NCBI GenBank assembly: GCA_946481225.1
Contig: CAMLNJ010000244.1
Coordinates: forward strand, 1 to 5,418
Origin: an uncultured Verrucomicrobiota bacterium
GTDB lineage: Bacteria > Verrucomicrobiota > Verrucomicrobiae > Opitutales > Opitutaceae
Direction: 5' to 3'
Length of the DNA stretch: 5,418 bases
This document shows positions 1 through 5,418 of the stretch, piece by piece. The notes under the pieces are model-generated. The model had not been told where the DNA came from, made no database searches, and worked only from the letters and a program-made list of their open reading frames with translations. How positions within the stretch are numbered: position 1 is the stretch's first letter; the number at the start of each line of letters is the position of its first letter. Position numbers and translations under genes: made by a program.

Positions 1-344
1 GGGCGGGCGAAGACGGCGGGAGCCGGGCGCGGGGGCGAGCCGTTGCCGTTGGCGCTGGCGGTCGCGGCGGAGGCGTTCAAGGCCGCGAGGAGCCTGGCGC
101 GGCGCTCGGGTGAGAGGCGGAGGTCGGAGGGGGCGGGGCGGACGGCTTCGGGGATCAGGCTGTGGAGTTCGACGATGCGGCGGCGGAATTCGGCGAGTTC
201 GGGCTGCTCGGCGCAGAGGCGGTCGATCTCGGCGATTTCGGCGGCGGACGCCTCGCCGTGGACGCAGGCGATGATGCGCGCCTCGAGTTCGGAATCGAGC
301 GGCGGGCCGGAGGGGGAAGGCGGGAGAGAGTCGTCGGAATGCAT
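1..344 (-). CDS. Partial protein after an ECF sigma factor, putative anti-sigma-like or VWA-type N-terminus
   Basis: This frame starts at ATG 344-342 and stays open to the left edge, giving 114 residues with the C-terminus missing. Residues 1-18 are Ser/Pro/Asp-rich. Residues 19-92 look helical and charged, with the pattern DSELEARI, then EIAEIDRLCAEQPELAEFRR, then a weaker stretch and SPERRARLLAAL. From about residue 93 it becomes an Ala/Gly/Asn/Pro-rich linker. The helical part resembles the short domain found before the membrane or VWA part of proteins paired with ECF sigma factors in Verrucomicrobia and Planctomycetes (family knowledge, from memory). The H-x3-C-x2-C zinc motif of classic zinc anti-sigma factors is absent; Cys27, His29 and Cys43 do not fit it. 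It begins 26 bases after the sigma factor stop, so co-transcription is likely. No Shine-Dalgarno is visible. A role in restraining the sigma factor is inferred from position only; the missing C-terminus would decide it. Confidence 0.6.
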   Translation of the reverse strand, partial: MHSDDSLPPSPSGPPLDSELEARIIACVHGEASAAEIAEIDRLCAEQPELAEFRRRIVELHSLIPEAVRPAPSDLRLSPERRARLLAALNASAATASANGNGSPPRPAPAVFAR

Positions 345-370
345 GGCGGGCGGGGCGCGGCTTGGGCGGA

Positions 371-937
371 TCAGCCTTGGCTGCCTTGGACGCCGGCGCG
401 GCGGAGCGAGTCGGCGAGGCCTTTGAGGAGGTGATGGAGCCGGTAGCCGACCGTGCCGGGATTGAGGCCGGTGCGGCGTCCGATTTCGTCGTATTTCAGG
501 TCCTCGTGGTATTTCAGGCGGATGAGGTCGCGGTCTTCGGGCGGGAGTTCGGAAAGGAGGAGGCGGACTTGGCCGAGGGCTTCGAGACGGGCGAGGGTTT
601 CGGGGGCGAGCTCGGCGTCGGCGGGCGTGCTATCTGTTTCGAGGTCGGTCTCGCGGCGGTGGTCGCGGAGGTGGTTGAGGGCGAGATTGCGGAGGCTGCG
701 GTAGAGCCAGGCGCGGGGGTTATCGATTTCCGCGTAGAGCGGTTGGAGGCGGAGGAAGGCTTCTTGCACGAGGTCCTCGGCGACGGAGCGGCGGCGGACG
801 AGGCCGAGGGCGAATTGGAGAAGCGGGCCTTCCTCGGATTCGAAAAGGGCGGCCAAGGACGGCGCCGACGCGGACGCGGGCGCGGGGCGCGCCGGAGGCG
901 GGGCGGAGTCTGCGAGCGTGCCGGGGGCGTCAGGCAT
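371..937 (-). CDS. RNA polymerase sigma factor, ECF (sigma-70 family) type
   Basis: This 188-residue protein is predicted to bind core RNA polymerase and direct it to a small set of promoters. Residues 1-30 are an Ala/Pro-rich tail of low complexity. Sigma region 2 spans about 31-95, with SVAEDLVQEAFLRL (helix 2.2, core binding) and NPRAWLYRSLRNLALNHLRD (2.3-2.4, DNA melting and -10 contact). An acidic linker follows at about 96-117. Region 4 spans about 120-180, with LPPEDRDLIRLKYHEDLKYD and a helix-turn-helix, EIGRRTGLNPGTVGYRLHHL, for -35 recognition. The length is normal for the two-domain ECF family. ATG 937-935 is the only Met codon in the frame; no Shine-Dalgarno is seen, so a GTG/TTG start past the low-complexity tail cannot be excluded. 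The downstream gene at 344 is the likely regulatory partner. The ECF subgroup and target genes cannot be told from this window. Confidence 0.93.
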   Translation of the reverse strand: MPDAPGTLADSAPPPARPAPASASAPSLAALFESEEGPLLQFALGLVRRRSVAEDLVQEAFLRLQPLYAEIDNPRAWLYRSLRNLALNHLRDHRRETDLETDSTPADAELAPETLARLEALGQVRLLLSELPPEDRDLIRLKYHEDLKYDEIGRRTGLNPGTVGYRLHHLLKGLADSLRRAGVQGSQG

Positions 938-1038
938 GGGCCGAAGGGCTAGGGTGGTGGCGGGCCGGCGGTAACTGGGCGGGGCGCGGGCATGGGTGGG
1001 TGTTCACCGACTATGACACGGTCGCGGCCGGGTTCTTG

Positions 1039-1072
1039 GAAAAAAGCCGAAGATTTTTCGCGACGTTTTTTA
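1039..1072. other. AT-rich patch with short A- and T-tracts in a GC-rich spacer
   Basis: Six A's lie at 1040-1045, five T's at 1054-1058 and six T's at 1066-1071, within a region otherwise very rich in G+C. G1039 plus five A's can pair with 1054-1059, a weak 6-bp stem with a 9-base loop. On the minus strand, which is the sense of both flanking genes, a small CGAA/TTCG stem is followed two bases later by six T's at 1045-1040. That makes it a weak candidate terminator for the MFS transcript. The patch could also be promoter-proximal DNA for the sigma factor gene about 100 bases downstream. I cannot choose between these; no convincing -35/-10 pair was found. Confidence 0.35.
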
Positions 1073-1222
1073 GCCACGGAGGGCACGGAGCTCGGACACA
1101 GAGGGCAAAGAGAGCAGAAGAGGTCGGAAGAGACGGAAAGAGACGGATTGGCGAGGATTGGTCTCTCTTTAACTGGATCGAACTCCGTGTTCTCTGTGTC
1201 GGAGCTCTGTGCCCTCCGTGGC
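1073..1222. repeat. Nested inverted repeat with 31-bp arms, REP/MITE-like intergenic element
   Basis: The left arm (1073-1103) and right arm (1192-1222) are reverse complements over 31 bases with only two mismatches. Inside, 1107-1114 (AAAGAGAG) and 1163-1170 (CTCTCTTT) form a second perfect 8-bp pair. The left arm is built from 9-base units: CACGGAGGG at 1075, CACGGAGCT at 1084, CACAGAGGG at 1097 and CAAAGAGAG at 1106. The centre (about 1121-1150) is a purine-rich run with a 10-base period. No open frame here looks like a protein. The element ends 9 bases from the MFS stop codon, so on that transcript it would form a long 3' hairpin. Units of this kind are, to my recollection, common between genes in Verrucomicrobia and Planctomycetes, which would make it a dispersed element. 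No target-site duplication was seen. Confidence 0.85.
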
Positions 1223-1231
1223 CAAGATCGA

Positions 1232-2695
1232 TCAGCGAGGATCGGCGGGGGGCTTGGCGCGGCGGTAGAAGAGGTATTGGGAGAGGAAGGAGACGCCCGA
1301 GAGGCTGGCGAGGGTGCGGACGTTGCTCATGGCGCCGACGACGTGGGTGAGCGGCGTGGCGGCGGGCTCGCGGATGCGCAGCAGCAGCCAGCCGGCGACG
1401 ATGGCGAGCAGCGGCTGGGCAAGGAAAGCGGTGTGGTAGACGGACAGCGCGGCGTGGCGTGCGAGGAAAAACTCGAGGATCGCGCCGCCGAGGGCGGGGG
1501 CGATGGCGGCGAAGAGCGAGGTGACGGCGAGGTTGACGCCGAGGGCGAGGTTGCGCGCCGGCACGGGGAGCAGTTTTAGGAGCAGCGTAAACTGCCCGAG
1601 GAAAAAGCCGGCGTTGGTGAGGCCGCCCCAGAACCACATCGCGTAGAGCCAGACGGAGGTGTCGGGCGTGAGGAACGACCAGGCGAAGTTTTGCGCCTGC
1701 CAGAGGATAAGCGAGACGACCATCACGCCTTTGTTGCCGTAGCGGTCGAGGAGGGCGCCCCATGCCGGCATGGAGAGCGCGGCGCCGGTCGCGCCGCAGA
1801 CGGAGAGCACGCCCACGTGGAACGCGGAGAGGTGCAGCTCCTCGAACATGAACACATGGTAGAATGGGCCGAATATGTTGGCGGCGAAGGACCACGCGGC
1901 GCCGAAGGCGATGAAGCGCAGGAAGGGCGCGCATTGCCGGAGCGTGACCCACTGCGCGGAGAGCGAGGCGGCGCGGCCGGCGGGGCGGGTGCCGTGTTCG
2001 GTCGGCATGTCGTCCTGCCAGCGGATCGAGAGCAGGCGCAGGAGCAGGGCGAAGGCGATCAGGAGCTGGAAGGCGACGCGCGAGTAGTCCCAGGCGGCGA
2101 GCACCCACCCGGCGAGGAGCAGAAATGCCAGGGTTGAGATCTGGAGGATCCGGTTTCGCCGTCCGAAGTATTTGCCTCGCAGCCGGGACGGCACCCATTC
2201 CTGGACCCAGGCGCTCCATCCGACGCCTGTGACCGAACCGCAGAGGCTCGAGGTGAAGAACCAGACGCCGATCCAGAGCCCGGCGCGCTCCGGATCGTCC
2301 GCCGGCAAGACGCCGAGCATGACGCAGAAGGCGGACCAGGAGACGGCATGGATCGCGGCGCCGACGACGCTGACGCGCTTGGAGCTGACCCAGCGGGCGA
2401 GCAGCGGCGAGAAGAACACCTGGAGAAAATTGCAGGCGAAAGGAAGCGCCGCGATGAGGCCGATGGTGTGGTTGGGCAGGTGCAGGGCCTTGGTGAAAAG
2501 CGCCGCGAGCACGACGTTGACCGGCTGCGAGATCACGACGATGGGCATGGCCACGATCCCCTCGCCGGTGCAGAGCCGAAAACTGCGCGCGATGGCGTGT
2601 TTTTTAAGCGCGTGGTCGGCGCGGCGTTCGATGTCGGCGCTGAAGGCGGGCGCGGCTCCGTGGGGGCCGGGCGTCGTGGTCGTGGTTGCGTTCAA
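1232..2695 (-). CDS. Major facilitator superfamily (MFS) transporter
   Basis: About 487 residues from the proposed TTG start, with roughly 12 hydrophobic segments, so an inner-membrane secondary transporter. Residues 1-45 are a Thr/Pro- and then basic-rich cytoplasmic leader; the first membrane segment is about 46-68. The first half carries WVPSRLRGKYFGRRNRI (about 167-183), a basic loop typical of MFS proteins. A hydrophilic central loop at about 226-255 separates the halves. The second half has an MFS motif A, WGALLDRYGNKGV (about 312-324). The substrate cannot be told. The start is uncertain: the frame has no ATG before the middle of the first membrane segment (ATG at residue 50). TTG 2695-2693 is chosen because it keeps the conserved-looking ARSFRLCTGEG leader and avoids overlap with the divergent glycosylase gene. 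A further TTG at 2782 would overlap that gene by 60 bases. No Shine-Dalgarno is seen at either. The C-terminal tail (about 442-487) is hydrophilic to weakly hydrophobic. Confidence 0.85.
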   Translation of the reverse strand: MNATTTTTPGPHGAAPAFSADIERRADHALKKHAIARSFRLCTGEGIVAMPIVVISQPVNVVLAALFTKALHLPNHTIGLIAALPFACNFLQVFFSPLLARWVSSKRVSVVGAAIHAVSWSAFCVMLGVLPADDPERAGLWIGVWFFTSSLCGSVTGVGWSAWVQEWVPSRLRGKYFGRRNRILQISTLAFLLLAGWVLAAWDYSRVAFQLLIAFALLLRLLSIRWQDDMPTEHGTRPAGRAASLSAQWVTLRQCAPFLRFIAFGAAWSFAANIFGPFYHVFMFEELHLSAFHVGVLSVCGATGAALSMPAWGALLDRYGNKGVMVVSLILWQAQNFAWSFLTPDTSVWLYAMWFWGGLTNAGFFLGQFTLLLKLLPVPARNLALGVNLAVTSLFAAIAPALGGAILEFFLARHAALSVYHTAFLAQPLLAIVAGWLLLRIREPAATPLTHVVGAMSNVRTLASLSGVSFLSQYLFYRRAKPPADPR

Positions 2696-2722
2696 GGCGA
2701 GAGGAACGGAGATGTTGTGGGA

Positions 2723-3310
2723 ATGAACACGGTGGTGGAAGCGAAAGCGTGGGCCAGCCGGGACACGGTAAAACTTGCGCAAGAATTGCTCGGACTCTGG
2801 TTGGTGCGCCGTCAGGCGGATGGCACGGTCCGGCGCGCGCTAATCACCGAGACCGAAGCCTACCACGGGCCCGACGATCGCGCCTGCCACGCGAGCAAGG
2901 GGCGCACGGTGCGCACCGAAGTGATGTATGGGCCCTCGGGGCGCTGGTATGTGTATCTTTGCTACGGCATCCACGAGATGCTCAATCTCGTGACCGGGCC
3001 GGAGGATTGGCCGGCGGCGGTGTTGATCCGCGGGGTCGAAGGCGTGACGGGGCCGGGCCGGGTAACGAAAGTCTTTGGCATCGGGCGGGCGCTGAACGGC
3101 GCTTCGGCGGCGGATGCGGCGGCGGGCGAGGCGGACGGGCTATGGATCGAGCGCGGGGGCGTGGGCGACGAGGGGGACGTGCCGGTGTTGCCGCACGAGG
3201 TGCTGGCGGGGCCGCGTGTGGGCGTGGATTACGCGGGGCCGGAGTGGGCGGCGAAGCCGTGGCGTTTTCGCTGGATGACGCGTTGGGCGCCACCGGGCGG
3301 GCGGAGGTGA
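2723..3310 (+). CDS. mpg: 3-methyladenine DNA glycosylase, AAG/MPG family
   Basis: This 195-residue enzyme excises alkylated purines such as 3-methyladenine, and in this family also hypoxanthine and ethenoadenine, by cleaving the N-glycosidic bond to start base-excision repair in the cytoplasm. The family signature is complete: ITETEAYHGPDDRACHASKG (41-60), then RTVRTEVMYGPSG, then RWYVYLCYGIHEMLNLV (74-90). By alignment from memory with human AAG, Glu45 matches the catalytic Glu125, Tyr47 matches Tyr127, His56 matches His136, Tyr78 matches Tyr159, Tyr81 matches the intercalating Tyr162, Asn88 matches Asn169 and Arg103 matches Arg182. GPGRVTKVFGI (110-120) is the usual GPgkL segment. The length is normal for bacterial members (about 190-210). 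ATG 2723 begins just before the conserved N-terminal helix (RDTVKLAQELLG), and GGAG at 2708-2711 is a poor Shine-Dalgarno. It is divergent from the MFS gene, with only about 27 bases between proposed starts. Activity is inferred from intact residues. Confidence 0.95.
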   Translation: MNTVVEAKAWASRDTVKLAQELLGLWLVRRQADGTVRRALITETEAYHGPDDRACHASKGRTVRTEVMYGPSGRWYVYLCYGIHEMLNLVTGPEDWPAAVLIRGVEGVTGPGRVTKVFGIGRALNGASAADAAAGEADGLWIERGGVGDEGDVPVLPHEVLAGPRVGVDYAGPEWAAKPWRFRWMTRWAPPGGRR

Positions 3311-3458
3311 TGTTGAACGGTGGACGGTCGGAGCCCTCCGCCCGTCGTCCGAAGCGGGCGCAGGGACGCGCCCGCCCACCCGGTGTGACCGCTCGTGCAT
3401 GGCATAGCGGTCGAGGCTTGCATGAGGGGCGGGGGCGCGGAGACGTTGGCGGACTTTT
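3311..3458. other. Spacer between glycosylase and serB, with palindromic GC-rich sequence
   Basis: No coding frame here is convincing. The spacer opens with GTGGACGGTCGGAGCCCTCC and continues into a strong hairpin listed separately. The right half (about 3380-3458) has no clear -35/-10 pair. A promoter for serB must lie here or in the glycosylase gene if the two are not co-transcribed. The GGCGGA at 3449-3454, four bases before the serB ATG, is the only Shine-Dalgarno-like sequence. Confidence 0.5.
3354..3375. repeat. GC-rich perfect hairpin downstream of the glycosylase gene
   Basis: GCGGGCGC at 3354-3361 and GCGCCCGC at 3368-3375 are perfect reverse complements around the 6-base loop AGGGAC. 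The hairpin sits 44 bases after the glycosylase stop. There is no T-run on either side, so it is not a standard intrinsic terminator. It may stabilise the upstream mRNA 3' end or belong to a dispersed intergenic repeat. Confidence 0.6.
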
Positions 3459-4106
3459 ATGTCCACGCCGACCAAGCTCATCGTTTTCGACTGCGACAGC
3501 ACGCTCTCCCGCATCGAGGGCATCGACGAGCTCGGCCGCGCGGGCGGACCGGAGATGTTCGCCAAGATCGAGGCGATGACGAACGACGCGATGAACGGGA
3601 AAATTCCCGTCGAGGCGGTTTTCGGCGAGCGCTTGCGGATCATCCGCCCGAGCGCGCAGCACGTCGCGGTGGTCGGGCAAAAATACATCGACACGGTGGA
3701 GCCGACGGCGGTCGAGACCTTGGAAAAGCTGCGGGCGGCGGGCTGGACGCCCGTCGTCCTGAGCGGCGGCTTTCGCAACGCGATCCGTCCGCTGGCCGAT
3801 TTTTTGAAGATCGAGCGCGTGGAAGCGGTGGATCTGTTCTTCGACGCGACGGGCAACTACGCCGGCTTCGACGAAACTTATCCCACGACCCGCTCGGGCG
3901 GGAAACCCGAGGTGATCCGTGCGTTGAAACGCGAACTGAACCCCGCGCGCGTGGTGATGGTGGGCGACGGGGTGAGCGACCTCGAGACGAAGCCCGAGGT
4001 GGATCTCTTTGTCGGTTTCGGGCGTTATGCGGCGCGCACGCGGGTGAAAAACGAGGCGTGCGCGTTTGTGTTTTCGCTGCATGAGCTTCTCGATCTGGTG
4101 AAATGA
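3459..4106 (+). CDS. serB: Phosphoserine phosphatase, HAD superfamily
   Basis: This 215-residue cytoplasmic Mg2+-dependent enzyme is predicted to convert O-phospho-L-serine to L-serine, the last step of the phosphorylated serine pathway. All HAD motifs are present: motif I FDCDSTL with nucleophile Asp11 and acid/base Asp13; the substrate-binding Glu20 in IEGIDEL; Arg60 in GERLRIIRPS; motif II LSGGF (Ser102); motif III Lys149 in RSGGKPEVI; and motif IV MVGDGVSDLE with Asp170 and Asp174. The cap region (about 20-80) matches the PSP type. Segments such as YAGFDETYPTTRSGGK and the tail DLFVGFGRYAARTRVKNEA are close to the human PSPH sequence as I recall it. There is no ACT or other regulatory domain, so this is the short single-domain form. 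ATG 3459 lies directly before the first beta-strand, with GGCGGA upstream. Its stop codon overlaps the antiporter start (ATGA at 4103-4106), so the two are probably co-translated. A phosphatase for a related small molecule is the only serious alternative. Confidence 0.94.
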   Translation: MSTPTKLIVFDCDSTLSRIEGIDELGRAGGPEMFAKIEAMTNDAMNGKIPVEAVFGERLRIIRPSAQHVAVVGQKYIDTVEPTAVETLEKLRAAGWTPVVLSGGFRNAIRPLADFLKIERVEAVDLFFDATGNYAGFDETYPTTRSGGKPEVIRALKRELNPARVVMVGDGVSDLETKPEVDLFVGFGRYAARTRVKNEACAFVFSLHELLDLVK

Positions 4107-5418
4107 TCCAGATTCCCGCTCTCGCCGCCGCGCTTCCCGCAGTCGATTTTCCGCGCCAACTGGCCTCCTACCCGGCGGCGGAGGGCGGGCTTTGGGCCAC
4201 GTTGGTGGCGCGCGTGGAGGCCGAGCCGTTCAACCTGGTTGCGACCGTCGTCTTTCTGCTGGCGATCGTGCACACCTTCCTGGCCGGAAAAATCCGGCAC
4301 TACGCGCATGTGGTGGAGGAGCGCCATGCGGCGCGTCTCGGCGCGCGAGAGGTCACGGTATCCGATTCCGATGACGACGGGGTTCCGGACGAGGTGAGCT
4401 TTGGCGGACAGGTGCTCCATTTCTTGGGCGAGATCGAGGTGGTCTTCGGACTGTGGGCGCTGGTCCTTGCGGTCGCGCTGTCGGTTCGTTTGGGGCTGGA
4501 CGGGACGATCTCGTATCTGTCCCACGTGAACTACACCGAGCCGCTTTTCGTGGTCGCGGTGATGGCGATGGCGGCGACGCGGCCGGTGATCGGTCTGGCG
4601 GAGGCCTTGCTTCGACGGGTGGCGGCGCTGGGGCGGGGCACGCCCTTCGCCTGGTGGGGGGCGCTGCTCGTGCTGGCGCCGGTGCTCGGATCTTTCATCA
4701 CGGAGCCGGCGGCGATGACGGTCGGCGCGCTGCTTTTGGCGCGGCAATTTTATGTGTGCGAGCCGAGTCCGCGGCTGCGTTACGCGACGCTCGGTCTGCT
4801 CTTCGTCAACATCTCGGTCGGCGGCACGCTCACGCATTTCGCGGCGCCGCCGGTGCTCATGGTGGCGGGTCCGTGGGGCTGGGGTTTCGGGCACATGGTG
4901 GGCAATTTCGGCTGGAAGGCTTTCGTCGGGGTCTTGCTGGCGACGGCGCTCTACGGCTGGGTGTTTCGCAAAGAGCTTCTTGCCCTGCGCGCGAAACCGG
5001 CGACGGACCGCGGGGCGGATGCCGAGGCCAGGCGGCCCGCGGTGCCGGGCTGGGTGACAGCGGTGCATCTCGGGTTTCTGGCCTTCACGGTGTGGGCGGC
5101 GCATTATCCGGTGCTCTTTGTGGGGGCGTTTTTGTTCTTCGTGGCTTTCATGCAGGCGACGGCCCACCACCAGACGCGGCTGGATTTGCGCGGGCCGATC
5201 CTCGTGGGTTTCTTTCTCGCCGGGCTTGTTATCCACGGAGGCCTGCAAGGGTGGTGGATCGAGCCGGTGCTGAAGAGCCTCGGCCCGACCCCGCTTTTCT
5301 GGGGCGCGACGATTTTGACCGCGTTCAACGACAACGCGGCGATCACCTATCTGGCCACGCTCGTGCCGGGTTTCTCCGACGCGGCGAAATACGCGGTGGT
5401 GGCGGGCGCGGTGACGGG
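4103..5418 (+). CDS. Putative Na+/H+ antiporter-like membrane protein, partial at the right edge
   Basis: The frame opens at ATG 4103, inside the serB stop (ATGA), and stays open to the window end: 438 complete codons, C-terminus missing. It is a polytopic inner-membrane protein. Hydrophobic segments lie at about 43-62, 111-130, 146-168, 183-197, 203-216, 227-254, 272-288, 316-334, 336-352, 365-385 and 396-420. Three conserved-looking motifs break membrane segments: GSFITEPAAMTVGALLL (196-212), NISVGGTLTHFAAPPVLMVA (236-255) and LTAFNDNAAITYLATLVPG (405-423). They resemble the paired re-entrant motifs of ion-transporter (IT) superfamily proteins and match, from memory, the putative Na+/H+ antiporter family known in Chlamydiae and Planctomycetes (Pfam Na_H_antiport_2, formerly a DUF). 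The first loop (63-108) is long and hydrophilic and carries an Asp-rich motif (listed separately). Overlap with serB suggests translational coupling. The ion transported is inferred from the family name; membership is good, function less certain. Confidence 0.85.
   Translation, partial: MIQIPALAAALPAVDFPRQLASYPAAEGGLWATLVARVEAEPFNLVATVVFLLAIVHTFLAGKIRHYAHVVEERHAARLGAREVTVSDSDDDGVPDEVSFGGQVLHFLGEIEVVFGLWALVLAVALSVRLGLDGTISYLSHVNYTEPLFVVAVMAMAATRPVIGLAEALLRRVAALGRGTPFAWWGALLVLAPVLGSFITEPAAMTVGALLLARQFYVCEPSPRLRYATLGLLFVNISVGGTLTHFAAPPVLMVAGPWGWGFGHMVGNFGWKAFVGVLLATALYGWVFRKELLALRAKPATDRGADAEARRPAVPGWVTAVHLGFLAFTVWAAHYPVLFVGAFLFFVAFMQATAHHQTRLDLRGPILVGFFLAGLVIHGGLQGWWIEPVLKSLGPTPLFWGATILTAFNDNAAITYLATLVPGFSDAAKYAVVAGAVT
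4364..4399 (+). other. Asp-rich EF-hand/TSP3-like loop encoded in the antiporter gene
   Basis: Residues 88-99 of the antiporter read DSDDDGVPDEVS. This fits the first half of a calcium-binding loop of the D-x-D-x-D-G type: Asp88, Asp90, Asp92 and Gly93, with Asp96 at position 9. Position 12, usually Glu or Asp, is Ser here, so it is closer to a thrombospondin type 3 or dockerin-like loop than to a canonical EF-hand. It sits in the hydrophilic loop between the first and second membrane segments. Metal binding is inferred from pattern only. Confidence 0.5.

Noticed and set aside
362..952. Plus-strand open frame (196 codons) opposite the sigma factor
   Set aside because: Glu/Gly/Val-rich mirror of the sigma factor frame, with an Arg/Gly run at the end and no domain.
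938..1030. Promoter for the sigma factor gene
   Set aside because: CATAGT-like and T-rich pieces occur on the minus strand, but no -35/-10 pair with proper spacing stands out.
1011..2219. Minus-strand open frame (402 codons) overlapping the MFS gene in another frame
   Set aside because: Arg/Pro/Ala-rich with no domain, and it runs through the inverted repeat. The other minus frame encodes a clear 12-segment transporter.
2348..2722. Upstream extension of the glycosylase frame
   Set aside because: The frame is open back to 2348, but this part lies antisense to the MFS gene and looks like Asp/Gly/Arg-rich shadow sequence. Family length and homology begin at ATG 2723.
2712..2726. Four-codon frame ATG TTG TGG GAA TGA overlapping the glycosylase start
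   Set aside because: It could be a leader, but it is tiny, has no special codons, and is likely by chance.
3354..3375. Intrinsic terminator for the glycosylase gene
   Set aside because: The stem is strong, but no T-run follows on either strand.
2982..4082. Minus-strand open frame (366 codons) opposite the glycosylase and serB
   Set aside because: Low-complexity Arg/Pro/Ala/His composition, opposite two genes with intact catalytic motifs.
4025..5248. Long minus-strand open frame (407 codons) opposite serB and the antiporter
   Set aside because: It is rich in Arg, His, Gln and Pro, has no recognisable domain, and mirrors a well-supported membrane protein on the plus strand. It is a by-product of GC-biased third positions.

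Overview
The window is GC-rich, with strongly GC-biased third codon positions. Few of its genes show a clear Shine-Dalgarno sequence. The gene content suggests a member of the Verrucomicrobia (PVC group), perhaps near the Opitutaceae. The pointers are an antiporter-like protein of a type I associate with the PVC group, an ECF sigma factor followed by an acidic helical protein, and a spacer built from CACGGAGGG/CACAGAGGG units. This placement rests on family knowledge and style, not on a search.

Layout. On the minus strand, read right to left, are an MFS transporter (about 2695 to 1232), a spacer holding a 150-base nested inverted repeat (1073-1222), an ECF sigma factor (937-371), and the start of a protein that runs off the left edge (344-1) and is probably the sigma factor's partner. 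On the plus strand, starting almost back to back with the transporter, are a 3-methyladenine DNA glycosylase of the AAG/MPG type (2723-3310), a 148-base spacer with a strong GC hairpin, a phosphoserine phosphatase (3459-4106), and a putative Na+/H+ antiporter-like membrane protein (from 4103, open at the right edge). The antiporter overlaps the phosphatase stop codon by ATGA.

How the genes relate. The sigma factor and the following gene look like one unit. The phosphatase makes L-serine in the last biosynthetic step and is probably translationally coupled to the antiporter. The glycosylase is a stand-alone base-excision repair enzyme. No link in function between repair, serine synthesis and transport is evident. 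I see no RNA gene, CRISPR array, insertion sequence or phage gene. Nothing here amounts to a clear new system. The most unusual items are the nested inverted repeat, an Asp-rich loop resembling a calcium site in the antiporter, a SerB closer in motif detail to the animal enzyme than is usual, and the crowded divergent start between transporter and glycosylase.
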